Positions 16,552 through 23,837 of a stretch of 64,000 nucleotides of DNA are shown one piece after another. The number at the start of each line of letters is the position of its first letter. The stretch's first letter is position 1. The translations under genes and the position numbers were made by a program. The DNA is taken from contig SFDP01000022.1 in NCBI GenBank assembly GCA_004558185.1, positions 1 through 64,000 on the forward strand, in the 5' to 3' direction. The notes beneath the pieces are model-generated. The model was not told where the DNA came from, did not search any database, and saw only the letters and a list, made by a program, of their open reading frames with translations. The stretch is from Lachnospiraceae bacterium. Lineage in GTDB: Bacteria; Bacillota; Clostridia; Lachnospirales; Lachnospiraceae.

Positions 16552-16851
16552 ATGAGATGCAAAAGAACACCAATAGAAGCAGAGGCAGTACAGTATGAAA
16601 TCGGTCAGGGGATGGAAGACGGGTTTGAGCTCTGGGCGGATGTAGTGACCTCCGGTTGGATTGTAACCGATTATCTGGTGAAGATAACCAGGAAGGATGG
16701 CTCTATCGTATGTCCATATATTGAACACAGAAGAGGGCGTACCTTTATCGGAGAAGGGGATTATATTATCCGTGAGGATGATGGCACAAAGCACGTTTGC
16801 AGTGAGGACAAATTTTCCTATCGTTTTGAACGGGTAGAGGAAGATGCCTGA
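16552..16851 (+). CDS. Small phage-type protein of unknown function
   Basis: Protein of 99 aa. Two ATGs are possible (16546 and 16552); the AAAGGAGG at 16535-16542 fits 16552 better. It starts MRCKRTPIEAEAVQY and ends with GEGDYIIREDDGTKHVC, then FSYRFERV. This resembles a family of short phage and prophage proteins that begin with a K/R-rich KP-x-x-EA-x-Q motif and end with a GD(W/Y)II module. No other phage genes lie nearby, so it looks like a domesticated single gene. It follows the DUF711 gene by 15 bases and is closed by a bidirectional terminator. Confidence 0.7.
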   Translation: MRCKRTPIEAEAVQYEIGQGMEDGFELWADVVTSGWIVTDYLVKITRKDGSIVCPYIEHRRGRTFIGEGDYIIREDDGTKHVCSEDKFSYRFERVEEDA

Positions 16852-16878
16852 GGATGAGCGGGCAAGAGCCTGCAGAGA

Positions 16879-16917
16879 GTAAGGTGAGGGGCAAAATATT
16901 TTGCCCCTCATCTTACA
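16879..16917. terminator. Bidirectional terminator between convergent genes
   Basis: A near-perfect palindrome: GTAAGGTGAGGGGCAAAAT (16879-16897) pairs with the following ATTTTGCCCCTCATCTTAC. A- and T-rich centre and flanks serve both strands. It overlaps the stop codon of tmcAL on the minus strand. Confidence 0.85.
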
Positions 16918-18142
16918 GTATGGGAAACTGTCTCCGGTATTCGTCACGGAAAGCACATTGAAACTTTTGACTCAAAACACTCTCATAAATATGGGCCGCT
17001 CGGATATCTGCTTTCAGCATCTGGGCAGAAAGAGGATCCGTGTCGAAAGGAGAATCCGCCAGCTTGGAGATAAGCGGAATGGAGGCATTGGTTTTTATCT
17101 TATGGAGCAGGTGAGAAGCGGTTTTGCGAAAACCAAGGATTCGTGCATACCGGGCATAGTTTCCTTCCTTATATTGATGAATCTCATTTTCTTTTATATC
17201 CAGTAAAATATGCAGCAGACTGCGACTGATCCGGGAATGGGTCAGTTGCTTTGTTTTCAGCAGGTCACAAAAGGAGAGATAGTCCCTGAAGGAATAGAGA
17301 TAATGATAGATCCGGTCGGCCAGATCCTGATGAAGATCGGCGTAAAGGGAAAGGGTTTCTCTTTTTTCCGACAGCAGCCGATAATGAAGCAGACCGGAAA
17401 AATCATTGATTCCCATCGGGAGAGTACGCCCATATTCCTTCAAAAGCATTTTATGCACAGAATCAGGAAGATGGGAGGCGAGGGGAAGGAGGAGAGCTTT
17501 ATCCAGAGCCTGCCGTATTGCAGTGGCGGAGGAGTAGCCCTCCTCAGACAGCCTGGGGTCATGATAGCTGCTGTGAAGCCGTTTTATGGCAACCGGTGTT
17601 ATTCTGCTCTTTAAGGAAAGAAGGGCGTTACAGTATTCGACTCCAAGGATATTGTTGGGCTGCTTCAGAAAGTCGGTATTTACCCCGGGACAGCATTTTT
17701 GCATGGCTATCGCCCTGGCTTTGGGAAAGGAATGGCCCTGTTTTAACTCCAGACGCAGTTGTGCCTGGTAGGCCTCGGATTCTTTTTGGAAAAATAGGGC
17801 AGTCTGCCAAATCTGTTCCAGACGGCCGTTTTCACTTCCAAAGGAAAGGCAGTCGATTACGCCCAGCTTATCCAGAAGGGATACGCCGCCAAAGGCAAAA
17901 ATCTTTGCAGAGGCAGTGGCAAAGCAGACCGGCAATTCCAGCACCAGATCGGCTCCGTTTTCAAGAGCCTGTCTGGCTCTTCCATACTTGTCCATAAGGG
18001 CGGCCTGCCCCCGCTGAGTAAAGTTTCCGCTCATAATGACCACAATATAGTCCGCTCCCGTTGCCTCTCGGGTTTGACGGATATGATATTCATGTCCCAG
18101 ATGAAAGGGATTGTATTCGGCAATAATTCCTGCTGTTTTCAT
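16913..18142 (-). CDS. tmcAL: tRNA(Met) cytidine acetate ligase
   Basis: Protein of 409 aa. TmcAL activates acetate with ATP and acetylates C34 of elongator tRNA-Met. Seen: the nucleotidyl-transferase HIGH-like motif AEYNPFHLGHEYHI near residues 8-21, followed by VVIMSGNFTQRGQAALMDKYGRA and the LVLELPV segment, all characteristic of the family (older names YlbM, nucleotidyltransferase). AGGAGG precedes the start. The gene is on the opposite strand to its neighbours and is divergent from pta. Acetate use by the product fits its place beside the acetate-forming pta-ackA pair, but co-regulation is not shown. Confidence 0.93.
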   Translation of the reverse strand: MKTAGIIAEYNPFHLGHEYHIRQTREATGADYIVVIMSGNFTQRGQAALMDKYGRARQALENGADLVLELPVCFATASAKIFAFGGVSLLDKLGVIDCLSFGSENGRLEQIWQTALFFQKESEAYQAQLRLELKQGHSFPKARAIAMQKCCPGVNTDFLKQPNNILGVEYCNALLSLKSRITPVAIKRLHSSYHDPRLSEEGYSSATAIRQALDKALLLPLASHLPDSVHKMLLKEYGRTLPMGINDFSGLLHYRLLSEKRETLSLYADLHQDLADRIYHYLYSFRDYLSFCDLLKTKQLTHSRISRSLLHILLDIKENEIHQYKEGNYARYARILGFRKTASHLLHKIKTNASIPLISKLADSPFDTDPLSAQMLKADIRAAHIYESVLSQKFQCAFRDEYRRQFPIL

Positions 18143-18215
18143 TGATTCGGTATCCTCCTAAAGTGGATAAAATATGTCTAAAAAATGCTTTTGTTTTTTG
18201 GCAGTCTTGCTAAAA

Positions 18216-18244
18216 GATTAGAGTCAGAAAGCGGATTTTGTCAA
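18216..18244 (-). promoter_or_regulatory. Promoter of tmcAL
   Basis: Read on minus: TTGACA at 18244-18239, 17-base spacer, TCTAAT at 18221-18216. Drives tmcAL with a leader of about 70 bases. Confidence 0.65.
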
Positions 18245-18298
18245 TAGATTAAACAAATTTTGTGCCTCTTTTTGTACAATCAAATTTAGCAAAGACTA

Positions 18299-18327
18299 TT
18301 GTATACAAAAAAAAAAATCGTTATAAT
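18299..18327 (+). promoter_or_regulatory. Promoter of pta-ackA
   Basis: TTGTAT at 18299-18304, 17-base spacer containing an 11-A run, TATAAT at 18322-18327. The A-tract inside the spacer may bend the DNA. The short leader then holds GGGGAGG before the pta start. Confidence 0.75.
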
Positions 18328-18361
18328 ACAGATATTATATGACAAAAGGGGAGGTATGAAT

Positions 18362-19363
18362 ATGTCATACATAGATTTAATCAAGGAAAAAGCAAGACAG
18401 GATATAAGAACCATTGTTTTGCCGGAAACCAATGACAAGAGAACCCTGATTGCGGCTTCTCGCATATTGGAAGAGGGTATTGCCAATATTATTATGGTGG
18501 GTAATGAAGAGAAAATTATGGATGGTGCAGGCTGGCTGGAGGTTGATCTGACAGGCGTTACGGTAGTGGATCCTGCAAGATGCGACAAATTAGATGAGTA
18601 TGTGAATCTTTTATACGAAACCAGAAAGTCCAAAGGGATGACCGAGGAGAAGGCGAGAGAGATCCTGCTTAAGGATTATCTTACCTTTGGCGTAATCATG
18701 GTTAAGGCCAATGATGCAGACGGTATGGTAGCAGGTGCGTGCCATGCTACGGCAGATGTGTTAAGACCATCCTTACAGATATTGAAAACAGCTCCCGGAG
18801 TAAAGCTGGTATCCGGCTTTTTCATTCTGGATGTACCGGATTGTACCATGGGCGAGGAGGGAACCTTCCTTTTTGCAGACTGCGGATTAAATCAGGATCC
18901 TACGGCTGAGGAGCTGGCAGCGATTGCAGACACTTCCGCAAAGAGCTTCAAGCAGTTGGTTGGTGCTAAACCCATTATTGCCATGCTCAGTCATTCCACA
19001 AAGGGAAGTGCAAAGCATCCTCTGGTTGATAAGGTAGCAGAGGCTACCAGAATTGCCCATGAAGAGTATCCGGGATTAACGCTGGATGGAGAATTACAGG
19101 CAGATGCGGCTTTAGTTCCTGCCATCGGAAAATCCAAGGCTCCCGGCAGTGAGGTTGCAGGAAATGCCAATGTATTGATTTTCCCCAATTTGGACTGCGG
19201 TAATATTGGATATAAGCTGGTTCAGCGTCTTGCCAAGGCAGAGGCCTACGGCCCTATGCTTCAGGGAATCGCAAAGCCGGTCAACGATTTGTCCCGTGGC
19301 TGCAGTTGGGAAGATATTGTAGGTGTAGTTGCACTGACTGCGGTTCAGGCACAGCTCGTATAA
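18362..19363 (+). CDS. pta: Phosphate acetyltransferase
   Basis: Protein of 333 aa, the length of the short single-domain Pta type. ATG 18362 is preferred: GGGGAGG (18348-18354) is seven bases ahead, while ATG 18356 is too close and the open frame to 18299 runs through the promoter. Converts acetyl-CoA and phosphate to acetyl phosphate. Seen: VLPETNDKRTLIAA, GACHATADVLRPSLQI, FFILDVPD, SHSTKGSAKHPLVDKV and the FPNLDCGNIGYKLVQR signature. In an operon with ackA, 47 bases downstream, giving ATP by substrate-level phosphorylation. Confidence 0.96.
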   Translation: MSYIDLIKEKARQDIRTIVLPETNDKRTLIAASRILEEGIANIIMVGNEEKIMDGAGWLEVDLTGVTVVDPARCDKLDEYVNLLYETRKSKGMTEEKAREILLKDYLTFGVIMVKANDADGMVAGACHATADVLRPSLQILKTAPGVKLVSGFFILDVPDCTMGEEGTFLFADCGLNQDPTAEELAAIADTSAKSFKQLVGAKPIIAMLSHSTKGSAKHPLVDKVAEATRIAHEEYPGLTLDGELQADAALVPAIGKSKAPGSEVAGNANVLIFPNLDCGNIGYKLVQRLAKAEAYGPMLQGIAKPVNDLSRGCSWEDIVGVVALTAVQAQLV

Positions 19364-19410
19364 TTGTATAAGACAGTCAGGCTATTTGTATAGCAGAATG
19401 GAGGAAAACA

Positions 19411-20610
19411 ATGAATGTATTGGTAATTAACTGTGGCAGTTCTTCTTTAAAATTTCAGTTGATCAATGCGGAGAATGAAGAACTGATTGCAAAGGGCTTA
19501 TGTGAGAGAATCGGGATTGAGGGAAGCCAGTTGGTTTATTCTCCTACAGGCGGAGAGAAGGTAACAAAGGTTGTACCCATGCCGGATCATACCGCTGCAG
19601 TTAAGCTGGTATTGGATGCGCTTTGCGATAAAGAGACCGGAGTAGTAAAGAGCCTGGATGAAATTAATGCAGTAGGACATCGTATCGTACACGGGGGAGA
19701 GAAATTTGCGGTCTCTACCCTTCTCACCGACGAGGTAATTAAGGGAATTGAAGAGTGTAATGATCTGGCTCCTCTTCATAATCCTGCTAACCTGATTGGT
19801 ATCAATGCCTGCAAGGAGCTGATGCCTGGTGTACCTATGGTAGGTGTATTTGATACTGCATTCCATCAGACCATGCCCCGGGAAGCATATATTTACGGGA
19901 TTCCTTATGAATACTATACGAAATACAAAATTCGTCGTTACGGTTTTCATGGCACCAGCCATGCTTATGTATCCAGGAGAGCGGCAGAGCTTTTGGGAAA
20001 GAGCTATGAGGACTGCAAGATTATTGTGTGTCACTTAGGAAACGGTGCTTCTGTTTCCGCAGTGAAAAATGGTAAATGTGTAGATACCTCGATGGGGCTT
20101 ACTCCCTTGGAGGGACTGATTATGGGAACCAGAAGCGGGGATCTGGACCCTGCAATCATTGAGTTTATTGCAAAAAAAGAGAATAAATCCATCGATGAGA
20201 TTATGACCATATTGAACAAGGAATCCGGTGTTCTGGGTATTTCCGGTGGCCTCTCCTCTGATTTCAGGGATCTGGAAGGAGCTCATGACAAAGGAGACGA
20301 AGCAGGTACAAGAGCTTTGGAGACCTTTTCCTATCGGGTAGCAAAATATATCGGTGCATATATGGTTGCCATGAATGGTGTAGATGCGATCTGCTTTACT
20401 GCCGGAGTGGGTGAAAACAGTCCCTTTGTACGTGCAGTGATTTGTGAGAAATATCTTCCGTTTATGGGAATAAAGCTGGATACTGAGGCTAACAATAAGC
20501 GTGGAGAAGATATTATTATTTCGACTAATGAGCAGGGGCCTAAGGTTATGGTTATTCCTACCAATGAAGAGCTGATGATTGCAAGGGATACCTACGCATT
20601 GACCAAATAA
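19411..20610 (+). CDS. ackA: Acetate kinase
   Basis: Protein of 399 aa, standard length. Makes ATP and acetate from acetyl phosphate. ASKHA-fold motifs: VLVINCGSSSLKFQL at the N-terminus, VFDTAFHQTMP, RRYGFHGTSHAYVS, CHLGNGASV, GTRSGDLDPA and FTAGVGENSP. The ATG follows AATGGAGG. Directly downstream of pta; no terminator is seen before the DUF177 gene. Confidence 0.97.
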   Translation: MNVLVINCGSSSLKFQLINAENEELIAKGLCERIGIEGSQLVYSPTGGEKVTKVVPMPDHTAAVKLVLDALCDKETGVVKSLDEINAVGHRIVHGGEKFAVSTLLTDEVIKGIEECNDLAPLHNPANLIGINACKELMPGVPMVGVFDTAFHQTMPREAYIYGIPYEYYTKYKIRRYGFHGTSHAYVSRRAAELLGKSYEDCKIIVCHLGNGASVSAVKNGKCVDTSMGLTPLEGLIMGTRSGDLDPAIIEFIAKKENKSIDEIMTILNKESGVLGISGGLSSDFRDLEGAHDKGDEAGTRALETFSYRVAKYIGAYMVAMNGVDAICFTAGVGENSPFVRAVICEKYLPFMGIKLDTEANNKRGEDIIISTNEQGPKVMVIPTNEELMIARDTYALTK

Positions 20611-20664
20611 GGAAAGAAAGTAACTATTGCAGGTCTGCGCATTTTAATGATTAAAGGTGAGGAC

Positions 20665-21165
20665 ATGAATTTATCTGATTTTTTTAACCGGGAGCAGAAG
20701 AAGGAGGAGCAGGAGATAGCGTTTCCTATACTGAGTTTTGGTGGAAAAGAGCTTAAGCAGTCCTCACCTTTTTTTCTGGTGTTGGAAAACAAGGGGAAAG
20801 GAAAGGCGAAAATTTCTGTAAAGTGCAGTCTTAAGGTCTGCCTTCCCTGTGATCGCTGCCTTACTCCGGTGGAGGTTCCTCTCGTTCTGAACTTTGAGCG
20901 GGAAGTATATGCACCGGATGCAGAGATGTCCGAAGAGGAAAGAGAGGAACAGCAGTTCATGAAGGAATATGAATTGGATCTGGAGGAGCTGCTGAGGGAG
21001 GAATTACAGCTTTCCTGGCCCAGTAAGGTACTGTGCAGTGAAGAGTGTAAAGGTATCTGTTCAGTCTGTGGTCAGAATCTGAATGAAGGCGACTGCGAAT
21101 GCGATAGCTTTGTACCGGATATTCGCCTGGCAGGATTGATGGATATATTTCTGGGAAACGAGTAG
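20665..21165 (+). CDS. DUF177 (YceD-type) protein
   Basis: Protein of 166 aa from ATG 20665, where GGTGAGG gives a binding site; the open frame begins at 20647. Seen: CLPCDRCLTPVEVPL in the middle and a C-terminal pair of Cys motifs CSEECKGICSVCGQNLNEGDC that could bind a metal. Known: DUF177 genes sit beside rpmF in most bacteria, and the family is linked to 23S rRNA and ribosome assembly. Here rpmF follows after 185 bases but has its own promoter. Confidence 0.9.
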   Translation: MNLSDFFNREQKKEEQEIAFPILSFGGKELKQSSPFFLVLENKGKGKAKISVKCSLKVCLPCDRCLTPVEVPLVLNFEREVYAPDAEMSEEEREEQQFMKEYELDLEELLREELQLSWPSKVLCSEECKGICSVCGQNLNEGDCECDSFVPDIRLAGLMDIFLGNE

Positions 21166-21226
21166 CAGTATTACAGGATATTGCGGCCAGACAGCAGAAA
21201 AAGTGCAGGAAAAGTGGAAAAATGTG

Positions 21227-21255
21227 TTGACAAAGAAGTTTGTGACATATATAAT
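21227..21255 (+). promoter_or_regulatory. Promoter of rpmF
   Basis: TTGACA at 21227-21232, 17-base spacer, TATAAT at 21250-21255: both boxes match consensus fully. A leader of about 90 bases precedes rpmF. Confidence 0.85.
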
Positions 21256-21350
21256 GAATCAAGTGTGGTCATGCTTTTGACTGCAAGCCATGAGTTTAAG
21301 AAAATGCAGAGCGTTTTCTTCAAATAGAATTGTTGTAAGGAGGTGTAACG

Positions 21351-21530
21351 ATGTCTATTTGTCCTAAGAATAAATCTTCCAAATCCAGAAGAGATAAAAG
21401 AAGAGCAAACTGGAAAATGAGTGCCCCTACATTGGTCAAATGTAGCAAGTGCGGTGCTTTAATGATGCCCCACAGAGTTTGTAAAAAATGTGGTTCTTAC
21501 AACAAAAAAGAAATCATTGCAGTTGATTAA
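21351..21530 (+). CDS. rpmF: 50S ribosomal protein L32
   Basis: Protein of 59 aa beginning MSICPKNKSSKSRRDKRRAN. AAGGAGG stands well spaced before the ATG. Two Cys pairs (CSKCG and CKKCG) make this the zinc-binding form of L32. It has its own consensus promoter and a strong terminator, so it can be expressed separately from DUF177 and plsX. Confidence 0.97.
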   Translation: MSICPKNKSSKSRRDKRRANWKMSAPTLVKCSKCGALMMPHRVCKKCGSYNKKEIIAVD

Positions 21531-21548
21531 TGATGAAGGCCAGTGTGG

Positions 21549-21590
21549 AATCAAGGGTTTGAGTGCGAATCAAAACCCTTGATTTTTTTT
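21549..21590 (+). terminator. Intrinsic terminator after rpmF
   Basis: AATCAAGGGTTT pairs with AAACCCTTGATT around a loop; an eight-T run follows. Confidence 0.9.
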
Positions 21591-21683
21591 ATTTTTTAGA
21601 AGAATATTCCGGGCTAAAACAGGCAGATATGCAGAGATGGTAAATATCTTTTGGCCAATCTTGTATCCTGTCACAAAAACCGC

Positions 21684-21712
21684 TTGATTTTTATATAGTG
21701 GTTTAGTATATT
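21684..21712 (+). promoter_or_regulatory. Promoter of plsX-acpP
   Basis: TTGATT at 21684-21689, 17-base spacer, TATATT at 21707-21712. Good spacing, one to two mismatches per box. No clear FapR-type operator palindrome was recognised. Confidence 0.6.
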
Positions 21713-21741
21713 AGGGTATAGAGTAAAAAAGGAAGAGAGAA

Positions 21742-22761
21742 GTGTCACAAATGGTAAATGTTGCATTGGATGCAATGGGCGGGGATAATGCTCCGGCAGC
21801 CATTGTCCAGGGGGCCATTGATGCAGTAAAGGCAAGCAGTGAGGTTAAGGTTTTTCTTGTGGGAAAAGAGGAATTGATCAGGAAGGAATTGACCGCCTGT
21901 TCCTATGATGAGAAACGGATCGAGATAGTGGATGCCAGAGAGGTTATCGAAATGGCTGAGCCACCGGTCATGGCCATACGTAAGAAGAAGGATTCCTCTA
22001 TTGTAAGAGCGCTGCAGCTGGTGAAGGAGGGAACCTGTGATGCCTTTGTTTCAGCAGGCAGCTCCGGTGCGGTACTGGTAGGTGGACAACTGGTAGTGGG
22101 AAGGATAAAAGGAGTGGAAAGGCCACCTCTTGCTCCGCTGATTCCTACGCTGAAGGGAGCTTCTCTTTTGGTTGACTGCGGTGCCAACGTAGATGCAAGA
22201 CCTTCTCATTTGGTACAGTTTGCACAAATGGGCTCCGTATATATGGAGAACGTTTTGGGAATTGCTAATCCCAGGGTTGCCATTGTGAATATCGGTGCTG
22301 AGGAAGAGAAGGGAAATGCTCTGGTGAAGGAAACCTTTCCTCTTCTGAAGGCTGCTTCACAGATCAATTTTATTGGCAGCATTGAAGCCAGGGATATCCC
22401 GACAGGTAAGGCTGATGTGATCGTTTGTGAAGCTTTTGTGGGAAACGTTATCCTGAAGCTTTACGAAGGGGTGGGAGGAGCTCTGATTCAAACCGTTAAG
22501 CAGTCAATGATGACCTCCCTGAGAAGCAAGATAGGAGCCTTAATGGTAAAACCGGCCTTAAAGGAAGGACTGAAGGCTTTTCAGTTGGAAGAACATGGAG
22601 GTGCACCACTGCTGGGCCTAAATGGATTGGTAGTAAAAACACATGGAAGCTCTAAGGCTGTGGAGATTAAAAACACCATTTTGCAGTGCCAGACCTTTAA
22701 GAATCAGGATATCAATGGAAAAATCAAAAAAATCATCGTAAAGGAAGAAACTTCCCTGTGA
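21742..22761 (+). CDS. plsX: Phosphate acyltransferase PlsX
   Basis: Protein of 339 aa from GTG 21742, with AAGGAAG six bases ahead; ATG 21751 is the alternative. Makes acyl phosphate from acyl-ACP for phospholipid synthesis. Seen: VALDAMGGDNAP near the start, SAGSSGAVLVGGQ, ERPPLAPLIP, LLVDCGANVDARP, NIGAEEEKGN, EARDIPTGKADVIVCEAFVGN and HGGAPLLGLNG. It is followed by acpP and rnc, a common Firmicutes order; the later-acting plsY lies at 52088. Confidence 0.96.
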   Translation: MSQMVNVALDAMGGDNAPAAIVQGAIDAVKASSEVKVFLVGKEELIRKELTACSYDEKRIEIVDAREVIEMAEPPVMAIRKKKDSSIVRALQLVKEGTCDAFVSAGSSGAVLVGGQLVVGRIKGVERPPLAPLIPTLKGASLLVDCGANVDARPSHLVQFAQMGSVYMENVLGIANPRVAIVNIGAEEEKGNALVKETFPLLKAASQINFIGSIEARDIPTGKADVIVCEAFVGNVILKLYEGVGGALIQTVKQSMMTSLRSKIGALMVKPALKEGLKAFQLEEHGGAPLLGLNGLVVKTHGSSKAVEIKNTILQCQTFKNQDINGKIKKIIVKEETSL

Positions 22762-22800
22762 TGAAATATCCCTTAGAAGTGGAAAGAAAGGAACAGAGTA

Positions 22801-23031
22801 ATGGAATTTGAAAAATTAAAAAAAGTAATTGCTGAGGTTTTAAGTGTAGATCCGAACGAAATCACCATGGAAACCACCTTCGCAGATGATTTGGGAGCAG
22901 ATTCCCTGGATGTTTTTCAGATTATTATGGGCTTGGAAGAAGTATTTGATATTGAGATTTCTCCGGAAAGTGCAGAAAATATCACCACGGTAGAGGAAGC
23001 AGTGGAATTGATTAAAGCTGCAATTAATTAA
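22801..23031 (+). CDS. acpP: Acyl carrier protein
   Basis: Protein of 76 aa, acidic. The phosphopantetheine site is Ser35 in LGADSLDVFQ, matching the DSLD motif (the following residues are usually a Val-Glu pair rather than Phe-Gln). Carries growing acyl chains in fatty acid synthesis and feeds PlsX. A small hairpin with T-run follows before rnc. Confidence 0.96.
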   Translation: MEFEKLKKVIAEVLSVDPNEITMETTFADDLGADSLDVFQIIMGLEEVFDIEISPESAENITTVEEAVELIKAAIN

Positions 23032-23054
23032 CAGCAGTATACTTGTATGTTTAT

Positions 23055-23078
23055 CGAAAGCCCGTCAAGGGCTTTTTC
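23055..23078 (+). terminator. Hairpin with T-run between acpP and rnc
   Basis: CGAAAGCCC pairs with GGGCTTTTTCG around GTCAA. A short stem and a five-T run; likely a partial terminator that would reduce rnc and smc expression relative to acpP. Confidence 0.6.
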
Positions 23079-23123
23079 GAGTTGAAGCAGGAAATGGTGA
23101 TTAAGAAAAGAGGGGCAGAAAAT

Positions 23124-23822
23124 ATGAGGTATTCTCCTGAGGAACTGGAAAAGCGTATCGGATATCGGTTTCAGAAGAAGGGACTGTTGAAGCAGGCGCT
23201 TACCCATAGCTCTTATTCCAATGAACAGAAGATTCGAAAAAACGGTAATTATGAAAGACTGGAGTTTCTGGGCGATGCAGTATTGGAGCTTTTGAGCAGT
23301 GAATATCTATACCACAGGTATTCGGATATGTCGGAAGGGAAGATGACGAAGCTGCGTTCATCCATCGTATGCGAGCCGGCTCTGGCAGAGTGTGCCAGAA
23401 AGCTTGAGCTGGGGATGTTTATGCTTTTGGGAAAGGGAGAAGAGGCTACCGGAGGAAGGTTGAGAGAGTCTATCATTTCCGATGTAATGGAGGCACTGAT
23501 CGGTGCTGTTTATCTGGATGGAGGCTTTGATGCTGCCCGGAATTTTGTTGAGCAATTTATTATGGCAGACTCCCAAAACAGAATTATCTTTCATGACAGT
23601 AAAACTATCTTACAGGAAATGATACAGACGAAGCCCGGACAGAAGCTGGTTTATGAGCTGCTGGAGGAAAGCGGACCGGACCATAACAAGGAGTTTACGG
23701 TACAGGCTCTTTTAAACGAAGAGCGGGTAGGCTTTGGACGGGGGCGGACAAAAAAGCTGGCAGAGCAGCAGGCTGCCTATGAAGCGATTCTGCTGCTGAA
23801 GGAACAGGGTAAGGTTGAATAG
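23124..23822 (+). CDS. rnc: Ribonuclease III
   Basis: Protein of 232 aa from ATG 23124 (AGAGGGG upstream); the longer frame from 23043 would start inside the hairpin. Cleaves double-stranded RNA in rRNA maturation and mRNA turnover. Seen: THSSYSNEQ, the signature NYERLEFLGDAVLELLSS, the catalytic DVMEALIGAVYLDGG, and a C-terminal dsRNA-binding domain at about 155-228. Followed by smc after 15 bases, the usual rnc-smc-ftsY order. Confidence 0.96.
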   Translation: MRYSPEELEKRIGYRFQKKGLLKQALTHSSYSNEQKIRKNGNYERLEFLGDAVLELLSSEYLYHRYSDMSEGKMTKLRSSIVCEPALAECARKLELGMFMLLGKGEEATGGRLRESIISDVMEALIGAVYLDGGFDAARNFVEQFIMADSQNRIIFHDSKTILQEMIQTKPGQKLVYELLEESGPDHNKEFTVQALLNEERVGFGRGRTKKLAEQQAAYEAILLLKEQGKVE

Positions 23823-23837
23823 AAACGGATTAATAAA

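Noticed and set aside
23043..23124. Longer RNase III start at 23043
   Set aside because: Would read through the terminator-like hairpin; family members begin near MRYSPEELE.
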